Source: Gammaproteobacteria bacterium UBA2679 (lineage in GTDB: Bacteria; Pseudomonadota; Gammaproteobacteria; Pseudomonadales; Oleiphilaceae). From it: a stretch of DNA of 64,000 bases. Under the pieces are notes generated by a model that worked only from the letters and a program-made list of their open reading frames with translations, ran no database searches and was not told the DNA's origin. This document shows, one piece after another, positions 25,920 through 35,718 of this stretch (the first letter of the stretch is position 1; the number at the start of each line of letters is the position of its first letter). The stretch spans positions 271,304 through 335,303 of the forward strand of contig DEMD01000015.1 in assembly GCA_002354735.1 (NCBI GenBank), in the 5' to 3' direction. The translations under genes were made by a program, and so were the position numbers.

Positions 25920-27031
25920 GACCGCGCATCCCGGGAGGCAGGTGTGGAGCTGGCCTTTGCGCCGGTTGGTGGAAGACCGAACCAGGCTTCGAGTTTGCCA
26001 CCGACCTGGCTATAGCCATCGACGTCTCCATCGCGGTCTACGTACAAGGCCTTTGCGAGGATATGGTCTGGATGGTGTTTCAACCAGGGGATCAGCCATG
26101 CCAGCTTGTAATCGGGGACCGACTCCTGATCGACGCTGAGAACATCCGCCAGCTGTTCGGGGTCCAACACGCTCTGTGCAGCGAAGTTCACCAGCGCATC
26201 CAACTTGGACTGCGTCCCGGCACTTAGTTCGAAACCGTGCTCTGGCAATACGGTGGCCAGCATGACGAGGGGCACCAGTGCATAATGGGTATAATTGGCG
26301 GCCAGATGCTGTCGGCCAACTTCATTGGGCAGCCAAGCATATTTTCCAGAATCCGACACTTCCAGTTGTCTGATCGCACGGCGAAACCTCGCATCCGCCC
26401 AAACCAGCTGCTCCTGCTTCTTGAATAGCACGCCGGTGGTAGCAACGGCCCAGGCAGCCCAGTAATCGTGATTGTTGAAGTAGCTGAAGTCAGGATCGAG
26501 CCGCTTGTCATAGTCAGCAATGACCTGGTCAGACAGTGCTTGCAGCCACCGGTTCCTGACCGGGTCCTCCGGTAGGCGATCTGGCATGGCCCGCTCCAGT
26601 TTGAGCAGAACCGAGCCAATGCTGGCCAGCGACCATTTCCTGACTGCGACACCGGTTTTGGTTGATTCGCTATGCAGCAGCGCATTCCCCGACGCCCAGG
26701 TATGTAGCCAACCGGAGAGGCAGATCAGCGCAGTTTCACCCTTGCCGGTGTCGGCGTTTTCTATGGCGTAGTCAGCAAAACGGACCAAACCCTTATTGAA
26801 CTCTCCAACCTGGGCCTGAATGGCATCGGACGTCTCAGAGCGCGCCCGCAGTGTCGATTTGCTGGCATCGCTCTGGTCGTATTTGCTCTCAATGAGCAGT
26901 GGTCCGGTCCAGGGGGCTGGGGCTGGTTTGGGGCAGTTGTCTATGTCCACAGGATCTGCGAATGGCGTACTGCACGCTGCGCCAACGCTCAGGCCAAGTG
27001 CACCGAAGACTATCAGTTTCAATATCCGCAT
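25916..27031 (-). CDS. algL: Periplasmic alginate lyase
   Basis: A 371-residue PL5 lyase with an N-terminal signal; a Cys at 20 (GAAC) makes lipidation conceivable, but the lipobox is weak. The catalytic set is present: Asn187 and His188 in NNHDYW, Arg240 and Tyr247 in GRQHLAANY. In alginate producers AlgL clears polymer that strays into the periplasm. The start lies 13 nt inside the end of algX and its stop overlaps algG, so translation is coupled. The C-terminal 45 residues (VDRDGDVDGYS and a Ser/Ala-rich tail) are longer than in Pseudomonas. Confidence 0.9.
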   Translation of the reverse strand: MRILKLIVFGALGLSVGAACSTPFADPVDIDNCPKPAPAPWTGPLLIESKYDQSDASKSTLRARSETSDAIQAQVGEFNKGLVRFADYAIENADTGKGETALICLSGWLHTWASGNALLHSESTKTGVAVRKWSLASIGSVLLKLERAMPDRLPEDPVRNRWLQALSDQVIADYDKRLDPDFSYFNNHDYWAAWAVATTGVLFKKQEQLVWADARFRRAIRQLEVSDSGKYAWLPNEVGRQHLAANYTHYALVPLVMLATVLPEHGFELSAGTQSKLDALVNFAAQSVLDPEQLADVLSVDQESVPDYKLAWLIPWLKHHPDHILAKALYVDRDGDVDGYSQVGGKLEAWFGLPPTGAKASSTPASRDARS

Positions 27032-28440
27032 AGCTGGAACTCCACGCTGGCATCGCTCTCGAGCGGTTCACTCGGCTCGAAGAAAACAGACAGCAGATTG
27101 GCGCCTTTGACATTGGCATCTGTGCTGAGTTCCAGGAGGTAACGCCCACCCATCACGGCAGCGGAGCGGCGGAACCAGACCTTGTCTCTTACACCATTGT
27201 CGTAGTAAGTAATGAGGTAGAAGTCCCTGATGTCCGCATCGGAAAAATTAAGCTCCACGAAGCCCCGCTGCCCGGTGAAGTTGTGCTGTCGTCTGCCGGC
27301 GTTGGCGAAAAGTTCCACTCGTGTGCCTGCCGCCATCGCAGGGAGCGCCCGCGTAAGTGGTGGTACAAGCTTGTTGTTGAGGCGGCAGCCACCACTGATC
27401 GCTGGCAGCAACTCCCTGTACATCAGCGGATCTTCAAGGCGCCAGTTAGCGGGATGCTCCCAGATGATGAGCTTGGGTGCAGCCTCCGGATCGTAGTCTT
27501 CGGAAAGCAAATAGTTCAGCAGGGACCCATCCTGTCCGGCGCCCGGCAGCGCATAATTGAGGATGTCCACCGACAGGCCCGCCTTCAGAAAACCATCGAA
27601 ATTGTAGTTCTTGAAGGCCTCGTCGCGAGAGGCGCTGTTGCTCGTACCTATCAGCACGACCTCTGGGTCGCCACTGTCGCCGAACAGGGCATCTGCGCCT
27701 TCGTCTGCGGGCACGGTCTGATACCCCTGCACGTACTGAAAACCATAGTTGTTGCCGCAGATCTGCCGAAGCGCACGGTTCATGGTGCCGTCTTTCGCGA
27801 TCTTGGTGATGGACTCGGTCACGAAGTGTTTCTCGGCTAGCGCTTCATATACCGGATGAGCGAGCAGGGCTTCAATGACGAGTTCGGCGGTCACTCTGGC
27901 GCCAAAGGGGGTCCAGTGATGATCCCGTCGAAAGAAATAGTCTTCAGCCAGCGCTTGGTCGAGGAGGCGAGTGACGTCAGGCACGATGGCGCCAGCCTCG
28001 CTCAACTGGGCGAGGAAATGAGTCAGACGATCGCGTGCCAGCATAGGGTCGAAACCGTAGCGCCTGTCTTCGCGTACCTTGTCAGCATGAAGCATGCCCC
28101 GGGTTGGCTGCACCACCATGGCGACTTCCGTACCGCGCGCTCTGAGCGCCGCGATTAACCGCCTGAACTGGGGCACCATGTTCTCTGGGATACCAAAGTC
28201 GTTACTCAGATCGAAGTCGGATCTGAACAGCCAGTTATCAAGACCAGGCGCGATCTGGCTCATGGCCTTCATGACGCCCTCGGCATAGTGGCTACTGTCG
28301 GTCAGGCCTTCGCACAAGAGACACTCGAGGTCTTCACACGGCTGTTCTGCCTGCAGTGCATCGGCTACGGCAAACCGGGGCAAAAGCAGGAGAGCAAGCA
28401 GTACGAGGATGGCTTGCAGACTCTGATACGAACTCACCAT
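27019..28440 (-). CDS. algX: Alginate O-acetyltransferase AlgX
   Basis: A 473-residue periplasmic protein with a signal peptide ending near AVADA. The SGNH-like catalytic elements are intact: Asp173 and His175 in RRDHHWTP, and Ser267 in VLIGTSNSA. The last 120 residues fit the carbohydrate-binding module that contacts the polymer. Cys35/40/43 and Cys228 may form the disulphides seen in AlgX. It transfers acetyl groups to mannuronate and belongs to the AlgK-AlgX export complex. Here it follows algF instead of algG. Confidence 0.93.
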   Translation of the reverse strand: MVSSYQSLQAILVLLALLLLPRFAVADALQAEQPCEDLECLLCEGLTDSSHYAEGVMKAMSQIAPGLDNWLFRSDFDLSNDFGIPENMVPQFRRLIAALRARGTEVAMVVQPTRGMLHADKVREDRRYGFDPMLARDRLTHFLAQLSEAGAIVPDVTRLLDQALAEDYFFRRDHHWTPFGARVTAELVIEALLAHPVYEALAEKHFVTESITKIAKDGTMNRALRQICGNNYGFQYVQGYQTVPADEGADALFGDSGDPEVVLIGTSNSASRDEAFKNYNFDGFLKAGLSVDILNYALPGAGQDGSLLNYLLSEDYDPEAAPKLIIWEHPANWRLEDPLMYRELLPAISGGCRLNNKLVPPLTRALPAMAAGTRVELFANAGRRQHNFTGQRGFVELNFSDADIRDFYLITYYDNGVRDKVWFRRSAAVMGGRYLLELSTDANVKGANLLSVFFEPSEPLESDASVEFQLCGY

Positions 28441-28478
28441 TCAGCGCTCCAGGACATCGTTCGATTCAACAGCTCAGG

Positions 28479-29153
28479 CTATTCCAGACTGGTAATGGCG
28501 TCAGCAACGACTATTGGCTTCAGCGACCCTGCGTGTGGATACACGACATAGCTGTAAGAGCGACCCTTCTTGAGAAAAGTTGGTTCAAAGGCAGCCGCTG
28601 CCGTACTGGCCGCCCAAGCTGTCAGACCAATTCTGACTTCGTTGATCTCGCGCTGACCGTTCGCCATTGGCGCAACATTGGCGACGACAGCATGCTTGCC
28701 ATCGCCAGTCTTGAGATCCAGAGGCTGTTCGCTCAGGTTGTAGAACGAGACCTGTGCCTTCTTGCGTCCCTGATAGTACTTGTCCTCTATTGGAGTCAGT
28801 TTTCCGTCTGCGAAGACCAGGGTCCAGGCACTATTCGTAGGGAAGGCCCGTACGAGACTTTCACCATTCACCTCGATGGTCTGGGTCTTGCCACCTGTGA
28901 AGAAGACGTAATCACTCACCTGATAGGCGCCGACGGTTTGTACAGCGGTCTTGCCTTCGAATTTGACCGAAGCGGTCTTGTCCGCGAGATTGATGACGCG
29001 CGCGAAGGCCGAGTCTGCCGGAGCGGTTGCGTCATAGAGCGCCTCGTTGCCATCCTTGGCGGTGGCCAGAGCTCCGTTGAGGGCGAAGACGGTAAAAATG
29101 CAGATCTGTAGCCAGACGAGCGGCCTGAACGAATTGTGCGACATAGTGTTCAC
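28479..29153 (-). CDS. algF: Alginate O-acetylation adaptor AlgF
   Basis: A 224-residue periplasmic protein with a signal peptide. The pattern EALYDATAPADSAFARVINL, then KVTLTPIEDKYYQGRK-like and VSFYNLSEQPLDLKTGDGK, is that of AlgF. AlgF has no known catalytic site and links the AlgI/AlgJ acetyl relay to AlgX. It sits between algJ and algX, keeping all acetylation genes together. Confidence 0.92.
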   Translation of the reverse strand: MNTMSHNSFRPLVWLQICIFTVFALNGALATAKDGNEALYDATAPADSAFARVINLADKTASVKFEGKTAVQTVGAYQVSDYVFFTGGKTQTIEVNGESLVRAFPTNSAWTLVFADGKLTPIEDKYYQGRKKAQVSFYNLSEQPLDLKTGDGKHAVVANVAPMANGQREINEVRIGLTAWAASTAAAAFEPTFLKKGRSYSYVVYPHAGSLKPIVVADAITSLE

Positions 29154-29170
29154 CTTTGATGATGGTCAGT

Positions 29171-30274
29171 TCAAAGCAGTTGATCGACGGTAGCTCGCCA
29201 ACTGGCGTAGCTGTTTTCCTGAGAAAGCAGCGAGCGCACCGGAAACTCCCAGATAATTGTTTTCAGGTCCTTGTCTGCAGGGAGGCCTGCAGCGAAAAAT
29301 TCTTCCATGGCCGCAACAGGGCCTTTGGCTTCGACGGCGACAGTGATGAGGTCAGAGCGGATGGCTTCCTTGACGAAGCCCGACAGGTTCCACTCGTCCA
29401 TCTTGGTGTAGCTCGAGCCGACAAGGGCCACTTCCACGGTTGATTCGCCGAAGAGGGCCGATTCATCCTCAACGCTTGTTGCTGCAATAGTCTGAAACCG
29501 GTCTATTCGCTCGATTTCGACGAGCTCGGGCGCCAGCCATTCGCTCATTTTGATGAAGTTCGTCAGATCGCCCTTGAACTCGGTACTACCCAAAGGCTCA
29601 GTCGTGAAACTGGTGGCGCCCACCAGATCGGGGAAGCTGACGGCCAGTGTCTGGGCAGCGAGTCTGGCGCCGTGTGACGTCCAGTGTGTATCGCGCTTGA
29701 GATACAGCGGCGCTTCATTTCTATGGGCGAGGAAAGCCGGACGGACATCGGCGAACTCGATACCGCTTGCGGTCAGCCCTGTCAGGAACGCGCTGTGCAG
29801 TGCTGCCGCCTTGTCGTCGACGGCATATCGCGCATAGTCGCTATACACATCGACCTTCATGGGGACCGGAAGTACTACGAGTCGTTTGCCAGCTCGCTTC
29901 AGGACATCAGCAGCTTCTCTGACCGCCCGCAACTCGCGCTCCACGACGGCGTCCATGTTCTGGGGGAAGAGATGCTCCTGATTGGTGAATAGCCAGCCGT
30001 CTTTGCCAATGATTACCCCTGAAAGTCCTTCATCGAAGGCCCAGTAACTCAAGTTCGACCAGGCTTCAATGGCGGCTTCCCTAACGAAGAATTCGCTGTC
30101 GTAAGCTCTTTCGAATTTCCGTGACAGCTCGCCGCTCAGAAAGAGTGAGGCTGCATCCTTTTCCGTGGTGGCGAAACGCCAGAGCTGGGGCAGGGAGTAC
30201 ACCAGCATACCCGCCAGCATGACGATAAAAAGGACACCGTTAACCCTGCTTGCACTTTGCATGACTGGAAACAT
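29171..30274 (-). CDS. algJ: Alginate O-acetyltransferase AlgJ
   Basis: A 367-residue protein with one N-terminal membrane segment (about 12-30) and a periplasmic SGNH-like domain. Asp195 and His197 are in RDTHWTS and the serine is in VALVGSSYT (Ser287/288). GKDGWLFTNQEHLF is typical of AlgJ. It passes acetyl groups from AlgI towards AlgX. Nine nt separate it from algI. Confidence 0.92.
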   Translation of the reverse strand: MFPVMQSASRVNGVLFIVMLAGMLVYSLPQLWRFATTEKDAASLFLSGELSRKFERAYDSEFFVREAAIEAWSNLSYWAFDEGLSGVIIGKDGWLFTNQEHLFPQNMDAVVERELRAVREAADVLKRAGKRLVVLPVPMKVDVYSDYARYAVDDKAAALHSAFLTGLTASGIEFADVRPAFLAHRNEAPLYLKRDTHWTSHGARLAAQTLAVSFPDLVGATSFTTEPLGSTEFKGDLTNFIKMSEWLAPELVEIERIDRFQTIAATSVEDESALFGESTVEVALVGSSYTKMDEWNLSGFVKEAIRSDLITVAVEAKGPVAAMEEFFAAGLPADKDLKTIIWEFPVRSLLSQENSYASWRATVDQLL

Positions 30275-30283
30275 GGTCTTCTC

Positions 30284-31708
30284 CTAGAACTGGAAGTACA
30301 GGAATGGTGAGAAACTGCCTGCAGCGAGCTTGGTAATCGACAGCCCAAACGCCACCCACAGCAGTACTGCGTGCAGGCCGCCAACGTGCTGCATGAAATA
30401 CTGCTCGGGCTTGAGGTCATAGAAGCGGCGATTGATGACGCCGGCCACGATAATCCAGGCCACAGCAATGAATACAAAGGCGAAGCTGGTCGCTGAGGTG
30501 AGGTACAGATAGTTGTCGATATTGCCGATGCCATTCATGCCAACGGCCCCAGCATAGATCTCGATCGACTTACCGAGATCACCGGTGCTGAATAGCGGCA
30601 TGGCCATAACGACCATCCCGACAGCGAGCAGATTTCGGCTGAAGCGGTAGGGCGAATCGATGTTGGTGACCCAGTTATAGCGTCGCTCCACGAAAATGAT
30701 CAGGCCGAAATAGAGGCCGAAAAAGATGAACGAGAAGCTTGCGCCATGCCAGATACCTGACAGAAACATGGTAAGCAGTGAGGCCGCAGCCGCACCCATC
30801 CACCCGGTCTTGATCAGCGGAACAAAGACGTAATCACGCAGGAAGCCGGAGAGCGTCATGTGCCAGCGGCGCCAGAACTCGGTCATGCTCATGCAGAGAA
30901 AGGGCTGATTGAAGTTTTCCGAAAAGCGGAAGCCCATCATCATGCCGAGACCGATGGCCATATCGCTATAACCGGAGAAGTCGAAGTAGAGCTGGAGTAT
31001 GGATACGAGGCTCCCGAACCAGGCCTCTGCCATCGTGGGCTCATTGATGGCGAGGTAGTAGGCGCTGATTGGCGCGAGCGAGTCAGCGATGAGTACTTTC
31101 TTGGAAAAGCCCAGCATGAAGCGGCAGACCCCGAGCGAGAACAGGTCGAAGGAATGCACGCGTGCTCTGAGCTGACTGGCAATGACTTCGTAACGGAGAA
31201 TTGGACCGGCGATGAGCTGGGGGAACAGTGATATGAAAGCGGCAAAGTCGACAAAGCGGTCGGTCGGGTCGGCATCCTTGCGGTAGATGTCCACAATGTA
31301 GCTGAGCGCCTGAAACACATAGAACGATATGCCCAGGGGCAGGATGATGTTTTCCATCACGAATGGATCGAGACCGAATTGCGCCATGGCAGAACCGATT
31401 GCTTCAGCACCAAAGTTGGCGTACTTGAAGTAGCCAAGCGTAAGCAGGTTGCCTACGACCCCAACCGTCAGCCAGCGGAAGGCGGCTTTGCGATCGCTGT
31501 CACGGAGTGCGTATATCCGCAGGCCGAAGAGATAGTTCCAGTAGGTGATACCGACAAAGAGGAAGAGGAAATCTGGGCGCCACCAGGCGTAGAACATGTA
31601 ACTACCCAGGACGATGACGTGAGATCGCCACGACGGCTTGACCAGGTAGTACAGCGCCAGAAACAGAGGCAGATAGAGAAAGACGAAAATATTCGATGTG
31701 AAAATCAT
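30284..31708 (-). CDS. algI: MBOAT acetyl-transferring membrane protein AlgI
   Basis: A 474-residue integral membrane protein of the MBOAT family with about ten hydrophobic segments. It starts MIFTSNIFVFLYLPLFLALYY, as AlgI does. The catalytic His321 is in SGIWHGASFSF and His283 in FWRRWHMTLS. It moves acetyl groups from a cytoplasmic donor across the inner membrane to AlgJ. Confidence 0.95.
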   Translation of the reverse strand: MIFTSNIFVFLYLPLFLALYYLVKPSWRSHVIVLGSYMFYAWWRPDFLFLFVGITYWNYLFGLRIYALRDSDRKAAFRWLTVGVVGNLLTLGYFKYANFGAEAIGSAMAQFGLDPFVMENIILPLGISFYVFQALSYIVDIYRKDADPTDRFVDFAAFISLFPQLIAGPILRYEVIASQLRARVHSFDLFSLGVCRFMLGFSKKVLIADSLAPISAYYLAINEPTMAEAWFGSLVSILQLYFDFSGYSDMAIGLGMMMGFRFSENFNQPFLCMSMTEFWRRWHMTLSGFLRDYVFVPLIKTGWMGAAAASLLTMFLSGIWHGASFSFIFFGLYFGLIIFVERRYNWVTNIDSPYRFSRNLLAVGMVVMAMPLFSTGDLGKSIEIYAGAVGMNGIGNIDNYLYLTSATSFAFVFIAVAWIIVAGVINRRFYDLKPEQYFMQHVGGLHAVLLWVAFGLSITKLAAGSFSPFLYFQF

Positions 31709-31726
31709 TTCAACGCCATCCCTTTG

Positions 31727-33106
31727 TCAGTATTGGACATCAAGTCCGATAGCCAGCAGTGAGTCCGTGCCATTACTGGCCAGGGCATTGCCGGGGTTGA
31801 ACACACTGGCCGTCATCAGCAGGCTGGTCGTCAGGTACTCCTCACGAATCGCCCTTGGGAACATCGTCCAGAAGTATCTGATCTCTAGTATGTTGCCGAT
31901 GGTCTTGCCATTCGCATCGGCATAGCGAGTATCGATGCTGGCCGTGACGTCGATTTCCCTATTTCGACGTTGAAGGCTGAACCACGACAGCTGGAACTGA
32001 TTGCGTTCATCAAGCGCGGCTTGCGCGAGCGCGCCATAGAACAGAAGATTTGACATGCGAATACCGAAGAAGCCGCCGGCCAGGCCGCTGTTGAAGTCGC
32101 TCATTCGAGCCGCTCGAGATGACTGCAGGTCGTTCTGGAAAAATCCTTCGAAGGCCTCGTCAGGCTTGTCGGTGAGCGCTGCTCGAATTGCGAATCTTGG
32201 ACGCAATGGCAAATCGGGAAAACGCTGGCCAAGTTCTACAAAGGTCAGCCACCCCAGGGTGTCTACCGACGCTTCTGCGGCAGCCGGTTGGGCCAGCCTG
32301 GCTTCGCCACTAATGACTGCAGCGCCGAGGTAATAGTCGAAGAGCGTTCGGCCGAGACGCTGGCGATCGGCCATGAGCTCAGCGCCAAGTGTGATCCCGG
32401 TGAAATCTACCTGGTCGTTTGCTTCGCCCTCGGCAGAATAATCATCCTGGACTATGAGTCGAGTGCCGATCCAGTGATCGCTGGCGTATTGGTAACTGTA
32501 GTGGCCGAGCGCAAAGAGCAGATCGGCCTGATTGGGGGCGAGATCATTCTCCTCAGTGTTGTAGCGATACTGCTTCGAGCCCACCGTCAGTGAAGCTTTC
32601 ATCAGGGTATCGTTAAGTTGCAGGCGGATGGACTCAAGACTGTCGTCCCACCAGAAGCCATAGTCTTCCGCAACCTGCTGGCGTCCTACTGATGCCGTCC
32701 ACTCCGGCTGACCAAACACAAAATGTCTGGTGACCGCGAACTCGCGAAGTTCGGCATAAGCACCATCGGTGGAGACATCCGAGCGATTTTCTTCGATGAC
32801 AAAAGGTGCATCCGGATCCGATCGGTAGGTGAGCCAGGGTCTGATTCGTGCTGACCAGAGTGGCTTGTCCCGTTCTGGCGAGGCCCACTCGATAAAGGCT
32901 TCGTAGCGAGCTGTGCCGGAGAAGCCGTCAAAACCTGGCACCGTGTCGTAGTCCGATAGTGCAGCATCGAGGGAGAGCTGGCTGTCGTAGTCCCACTCGC
33001 TAGCCTCCACTGGAATCGGTGCGATCACCGCGCTAACGATCAGGCCAATCCCTGCAAGCGCGCGGAGGGTACACAGACTGAGGGACGTCGTTGAATAAGC
33101 GTTCAT
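31727..33106 (-). CDS. algE: Outer-membrane alginate export porin AlgE
   Basis: A 459-residue protein with a signal peptide ending near VEASE. Alternating amphipathic strands run throughout. The family landmark VGRQQVAEDYGFWWDDSLE corresponds to the GRQ-RED-G-WWD region of AlgE, and the chain ends in an aromatic residue (VQY), as outer-membrane barrels do. It forms the pore through which the polymer leaves. Its start overlaps the algK stop by 4 nt. Confidence 0.9.
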   Translation of the reverse strand: MNAYSTTSLSLCTLRALAGIGLIVSAVIAPIPVEASEWDYDSQLSLDAALSDYDTVPGFDGFSGTARYEAFIEWASPERDKPLWSARIRPWLTYRSDPDAPFVIEENRSDVSTDGAYAELREFAVTRHFVFGQPEWTASVGRQQVAEDYGFWWDDSLESIRLQLNDTLMKASLTVGSKQYRYNTEENDLAPNQADLLFALGHYSYQYASDHWIGTRLIVQDDYSAEGEANDQVDFTGITLGAELMADRQRLGRTLFDYYLGAAVISGEARLAQPAAAEASVDTLGWLTFVELGQRFPDLPLRPRFAIRAALTDKPDEAFEGFFQNDLQSSRAARMSDFNSGLAGGFFGIRMSNLLFYGALAQAALDERNQFQLSWFSLQRRNREIDVTASIDTRYADANGKTIGNILEIRYFWTMFPRAIREEYLTTSLLMTASVFNPGNALASNGTDSLLAIGLDVQY

Positions 33107-34482
33107 CTGAAGTTCTTCGATGGATAACGCTGCCTGAGCGCCAGCCGCAGCGAGTCAAGCTTGGCCAGAGCGGCCTCATCCAGCCTGGGCTTCAGTTCGG
33201 CAATGAATACGGCAGCTTTTGGCTCTCCAAGCTGAAGCGCAAATTCGGCGTACACGTAGGCCTTGGCGTGATCCAGACAGATCGATCGGCCCTGCCGGTA
33301 AATCTGCGCAATTTTCTGAAAAGCTGCGCCGTTGCCGCGTGCCGCGACAGTATCGTATTCACGGATGGCGGCATACTGGTCAACCTCATCCAGGCCACCC
33401 ATGCTGTAAAGGTCGCCCATGCCGATCCAGGCATCATCGGAGCCCGCTGTCTTCAACTGCTCGAGTAGGTCACGCGCGCTTTCGGGGTCCAGCCTGTTCC
33501 ATGCCAGTGTCGTCATCATGCTTGCCTTGAGTAGGTCTGCTCGCACTGGATGGGTTTGTCTGACCTGTTCAATCAGGGCGGCCGTGTCGTCATAGGTAAA
33601 GGCGTCGGGCAGGGCGAGCATGTACTCGATTCTACTGATCAATGCCTCGCTCTCCCCCATTGCAATGGCCCGGTCCAGCCACTGCACCACCAGTGCATTG
33701 AAGCTTTCGTTCAGCGTCTGAAGTCGCTGACCGATGCCAGCGACGATTCGCGAAGGCAGGTCATCGGCCTCCATTTCGAGGTCCGCCACAAAGGTTTCAA
33801 AGCGCGCCTTCAGATCCTCGCTTCTGCCAAGGAACTCGAAGTAGGCGCTCAGTCCTCTCAGGGACTGCCTGGCGGCGCGTTCATAAGCACGTTCCGCCTC
33901 TTCCAACAGCCCGCGACGATCTGCAATCAATCCGGCGTAATAGTCGCTCTGGCACTCTTCGAGACAGCCGCGAACATAGAGGTCGTAGAGTCGGTTTACC
34001 TGCTTTTCTGTGAAGGGAGCAGGGTAGGTGGCATAGACGTCGAGCGTATTGCGGACGCTCGCAAATGAGGCGTACCACGGGTATTGAGTCAAGGCGCTGG
34101 TGAACCAGCTGGCCTTCGTCTCGACCATCGCCGGTCGCTTCAGCAGCATTCTGGCGTAGTCTCCCAGCGCCTGTGACTGGCCGGCGTGGAATGCCTGCTC
34201 ATAGTGTCGTGCGGCGGTCTCCAAATCCTGCCAGGTATTGCGCCTGGAAAACTCTGCTGCCAGCATGATGTGGGCATCTGCAAGGCCGAACTCTGCCAAT
34301 GCCTTCAGTTCACTCATGGCAGCTTTACCCTCGGCAGTCTCGGCACGAAGCAGGTCGGGGTCATTGGCCAGTGCATCACGCAGTGCAGGCAGGCCTGCAG
34401 AGGCAGGCAAACCCAGCATCAACAGTATTGCCAACAGTACCAACCGTTGCGCAGAACCGAATGGACCCAGATCGCAAGTCAC
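33103..34482 (-). CDS. algK: Periplasmic TPR/Sel1 scaffold AlgK without lipobox
   Basis: A 459-residue protein starting at a GTG that shares one base with the alg44 stop (TAGTG). The body is a row of Sel1/TPR helix pairs (LADAHIMLAAEFSRR; AARHYEQAFHAGQSQALGDYARM; GDLYSMGGLDEVDQYAAIREY), as in AlgK, which links the periplasmic complex to AlgE. In Pseudomonas AlgK is an outer-membrane lipoprotein. Here the signal peptide ends LGLPASA-GLP, with no cysteine at the cleavage point; the only early Cys is residue 3. It should be cleaved by signal peptidase I and stay soluble. Confidence 0.87.
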   Translation of the reverse strand: MTCDLGPFGSAQRLVLLAILLMLGLPASAGLPALRDALANDPDLLRAETAEGKAAMSELKALAEFGLADAHIMLAAEFSRRNTWQDLETAARHYEQAFHAGQSQALGDYARMLLKRPAMVETKASWFTSALTQYPWYASFASVRNTLDVYATYPAPFTEKQVNRLYDLYVRGCLEECQSDYYAGLIADRRGLLEEAERAYERAARQSLRGLSAYFEFLGRSEDLKARFETFVADLEMEADDLPSRIVAGIGQRLQTLNESFNALVVQWLDRAIAMGESEALISRIEYMLALPDAFTYDDTAALIEQVRQTHPVRADLLKASMMTTLAWNRLDPESARDLLEQLKTAGSDDAWIGMGDLYSMGGLDEVDQYAAIREYDTVAARGNGAAFQKIAQIYRQGRSICLDHAKAYVYAEFALQLGEPKAAVFIAELKPRLDEAALAKLDSLRLALRQRYPSKNFR

Positions 34483-35717
34483 TACTGAAGCGCTCCATCC
34501 ATAGCCGTAGCAAGTTTGTTCTTCGTCTCACTCAAGAAGTCGTACAGCGGAACCCCGGCCAGGATCCTGACGTCGACAGGTTGCAGGTATTCATCGGCTG
34601 ATAGGGCTGGTACTGGTTGAATCCGCACCTTGACCGTGCCTTTCACCTGATCGACGTGCGTGCTGATCACTTCGCCATGCCTGAAATCTTCAGAATCGAA
34701 CAATGACAGGCTGACACGGTCCACGTGCTGTAGCCGGGTCAGTTGATCGAAACCAAAGGTGGCCTCCACATACATCGGCTGATCCCGGGGAAGCAGATGA
34801 ATGAGCGGCTGCTCCTTGTACGCGTATCGATCCATCGGTGCTTGTGGAAAGTAGACGAGACAGTCACATGGACTACTGATGGTCGTTTCGATGAAGGCCT
34901 TGCCGAGCAGCGTCTGCAGATTCTCGCCGGTCAGGTTGTTGAGTGCCTGCAGGTCATCAGCGGTGTTGAACGCGGTATCGAGCTGAGTCGATACAACGGC
35001 GAGCGGTTCGCCGAGAGTCACTTCTTTAGCCCCTGTGCCGATGAGAAAGTTCACCTGTCCGTTCGCTGGCATGCTGAGCACGTAAGCCGGGCTGTCGACA
35101 TGAGCTGCAAGCGCATTAGTCTGGAAGAAATAGAGGAACAGCTTCCAGAACAGCACTGACAGGATGGTCAGGCCTGCTGCCAGGTAAAGGCTGGTACCAA
35201 CGATCGCTCGTAGTCGGTCACGCCAGACGCGGTTTAGTTCGACCTTCGTTTTTCGCTGTTTGATGTGGTTTTCACGGTGCACCACATTGAACACACCGTC
35301 GATACTCACAATGTCACCAGACAGCCAGGAGGACAGCAGATATCTGAGCGTGTCGGCGCGTTGCCTGTCCAGATCCACGAAAGCAATCCGCAACAGTGAC
35401 TTGCTATGATCGATGACCTTGCCAGTGATCGCCAGATTCAGAGTGCAATGCTGAAGGTCGAGCGCCAAGGTGAGATCGACGAGAGCGCCAGGTATCAGCA
35501 TTGGGGCAACCCTGGATGTCGCGTTGACGTCAGTGCCACCGCAGTCCAGAGCCATACCGCCCACCGAAAGATCCAGCAGCTTGCAATCAAGTGTCTGCCC
35601 CTGGCTGGTCAGCCGCACGCTGGCAGGCAGTCTGGTTCTCACGTGCTGACGCTCGTCGATGGCCTCGTGTACCACGTTGAGTCGAGCCTCTGTCACTGGC
35701 TTAGCCATCTCTGCCAC
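34482..35717 (-). CDS. alg44: Alg44: PilZ c-di-GMP receptor and periplasmic HlyD-like subunit
   Basis: A 411-residue protein. The N-terminal PilZ domain keeps the c-di-GMP motifs: Arg23-x3-Arg27 and Asp49-x-Ser51-x-x-Gly54. One membrane helix (about 168-190) follows, then a periplasmic HlyD/MFP-type domain. Alg44 with bound c-di-GMP switches on the Alg8 synthase. It starts 1 nt after the alg8 stop. Polymer synthesis here should thus respond to c-di-GMP; a diguanylate cyclase is encoded at 52050. Confidence 0.94.
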   Translation of the reverse strand: MAEMAKPVTEARLNVVHEAIDERQHVRTRLPASVRLTSQGQTLDCKLLDLSVGGMALDCGGTDVNATSRVAPMLIPGALVDLTLALDLQHCTLNLAITGKVIDHSKSLLRIAFVDLDRQRADTLRYLLSSWLSGDIVSIDGVFNVVHRENHIKQRKTKVELNRVWRDRLRAIVGTSLYLAAGLTILSVLFWKLFLYFFQTNALAAHVDSPAYVLSMPANGQVNFLIGTGAKEVTLGEPLAVVSTQLDTAFNTADDLQALNNLTGENLQTLLGKAFIETTISSPCDCLVYFPQAPMDRYAYKEQPLIHLLPRDQPMYVEATFGFDQLTRLQHVDRVSLSLFDSEDFRHGEVISTHVDQVKGTVKVRIQPVPALSADEYLQPVDVRILAGVPLYDFLSETKNKLATAMDGALQ

Positions 35718-35718
35718 C

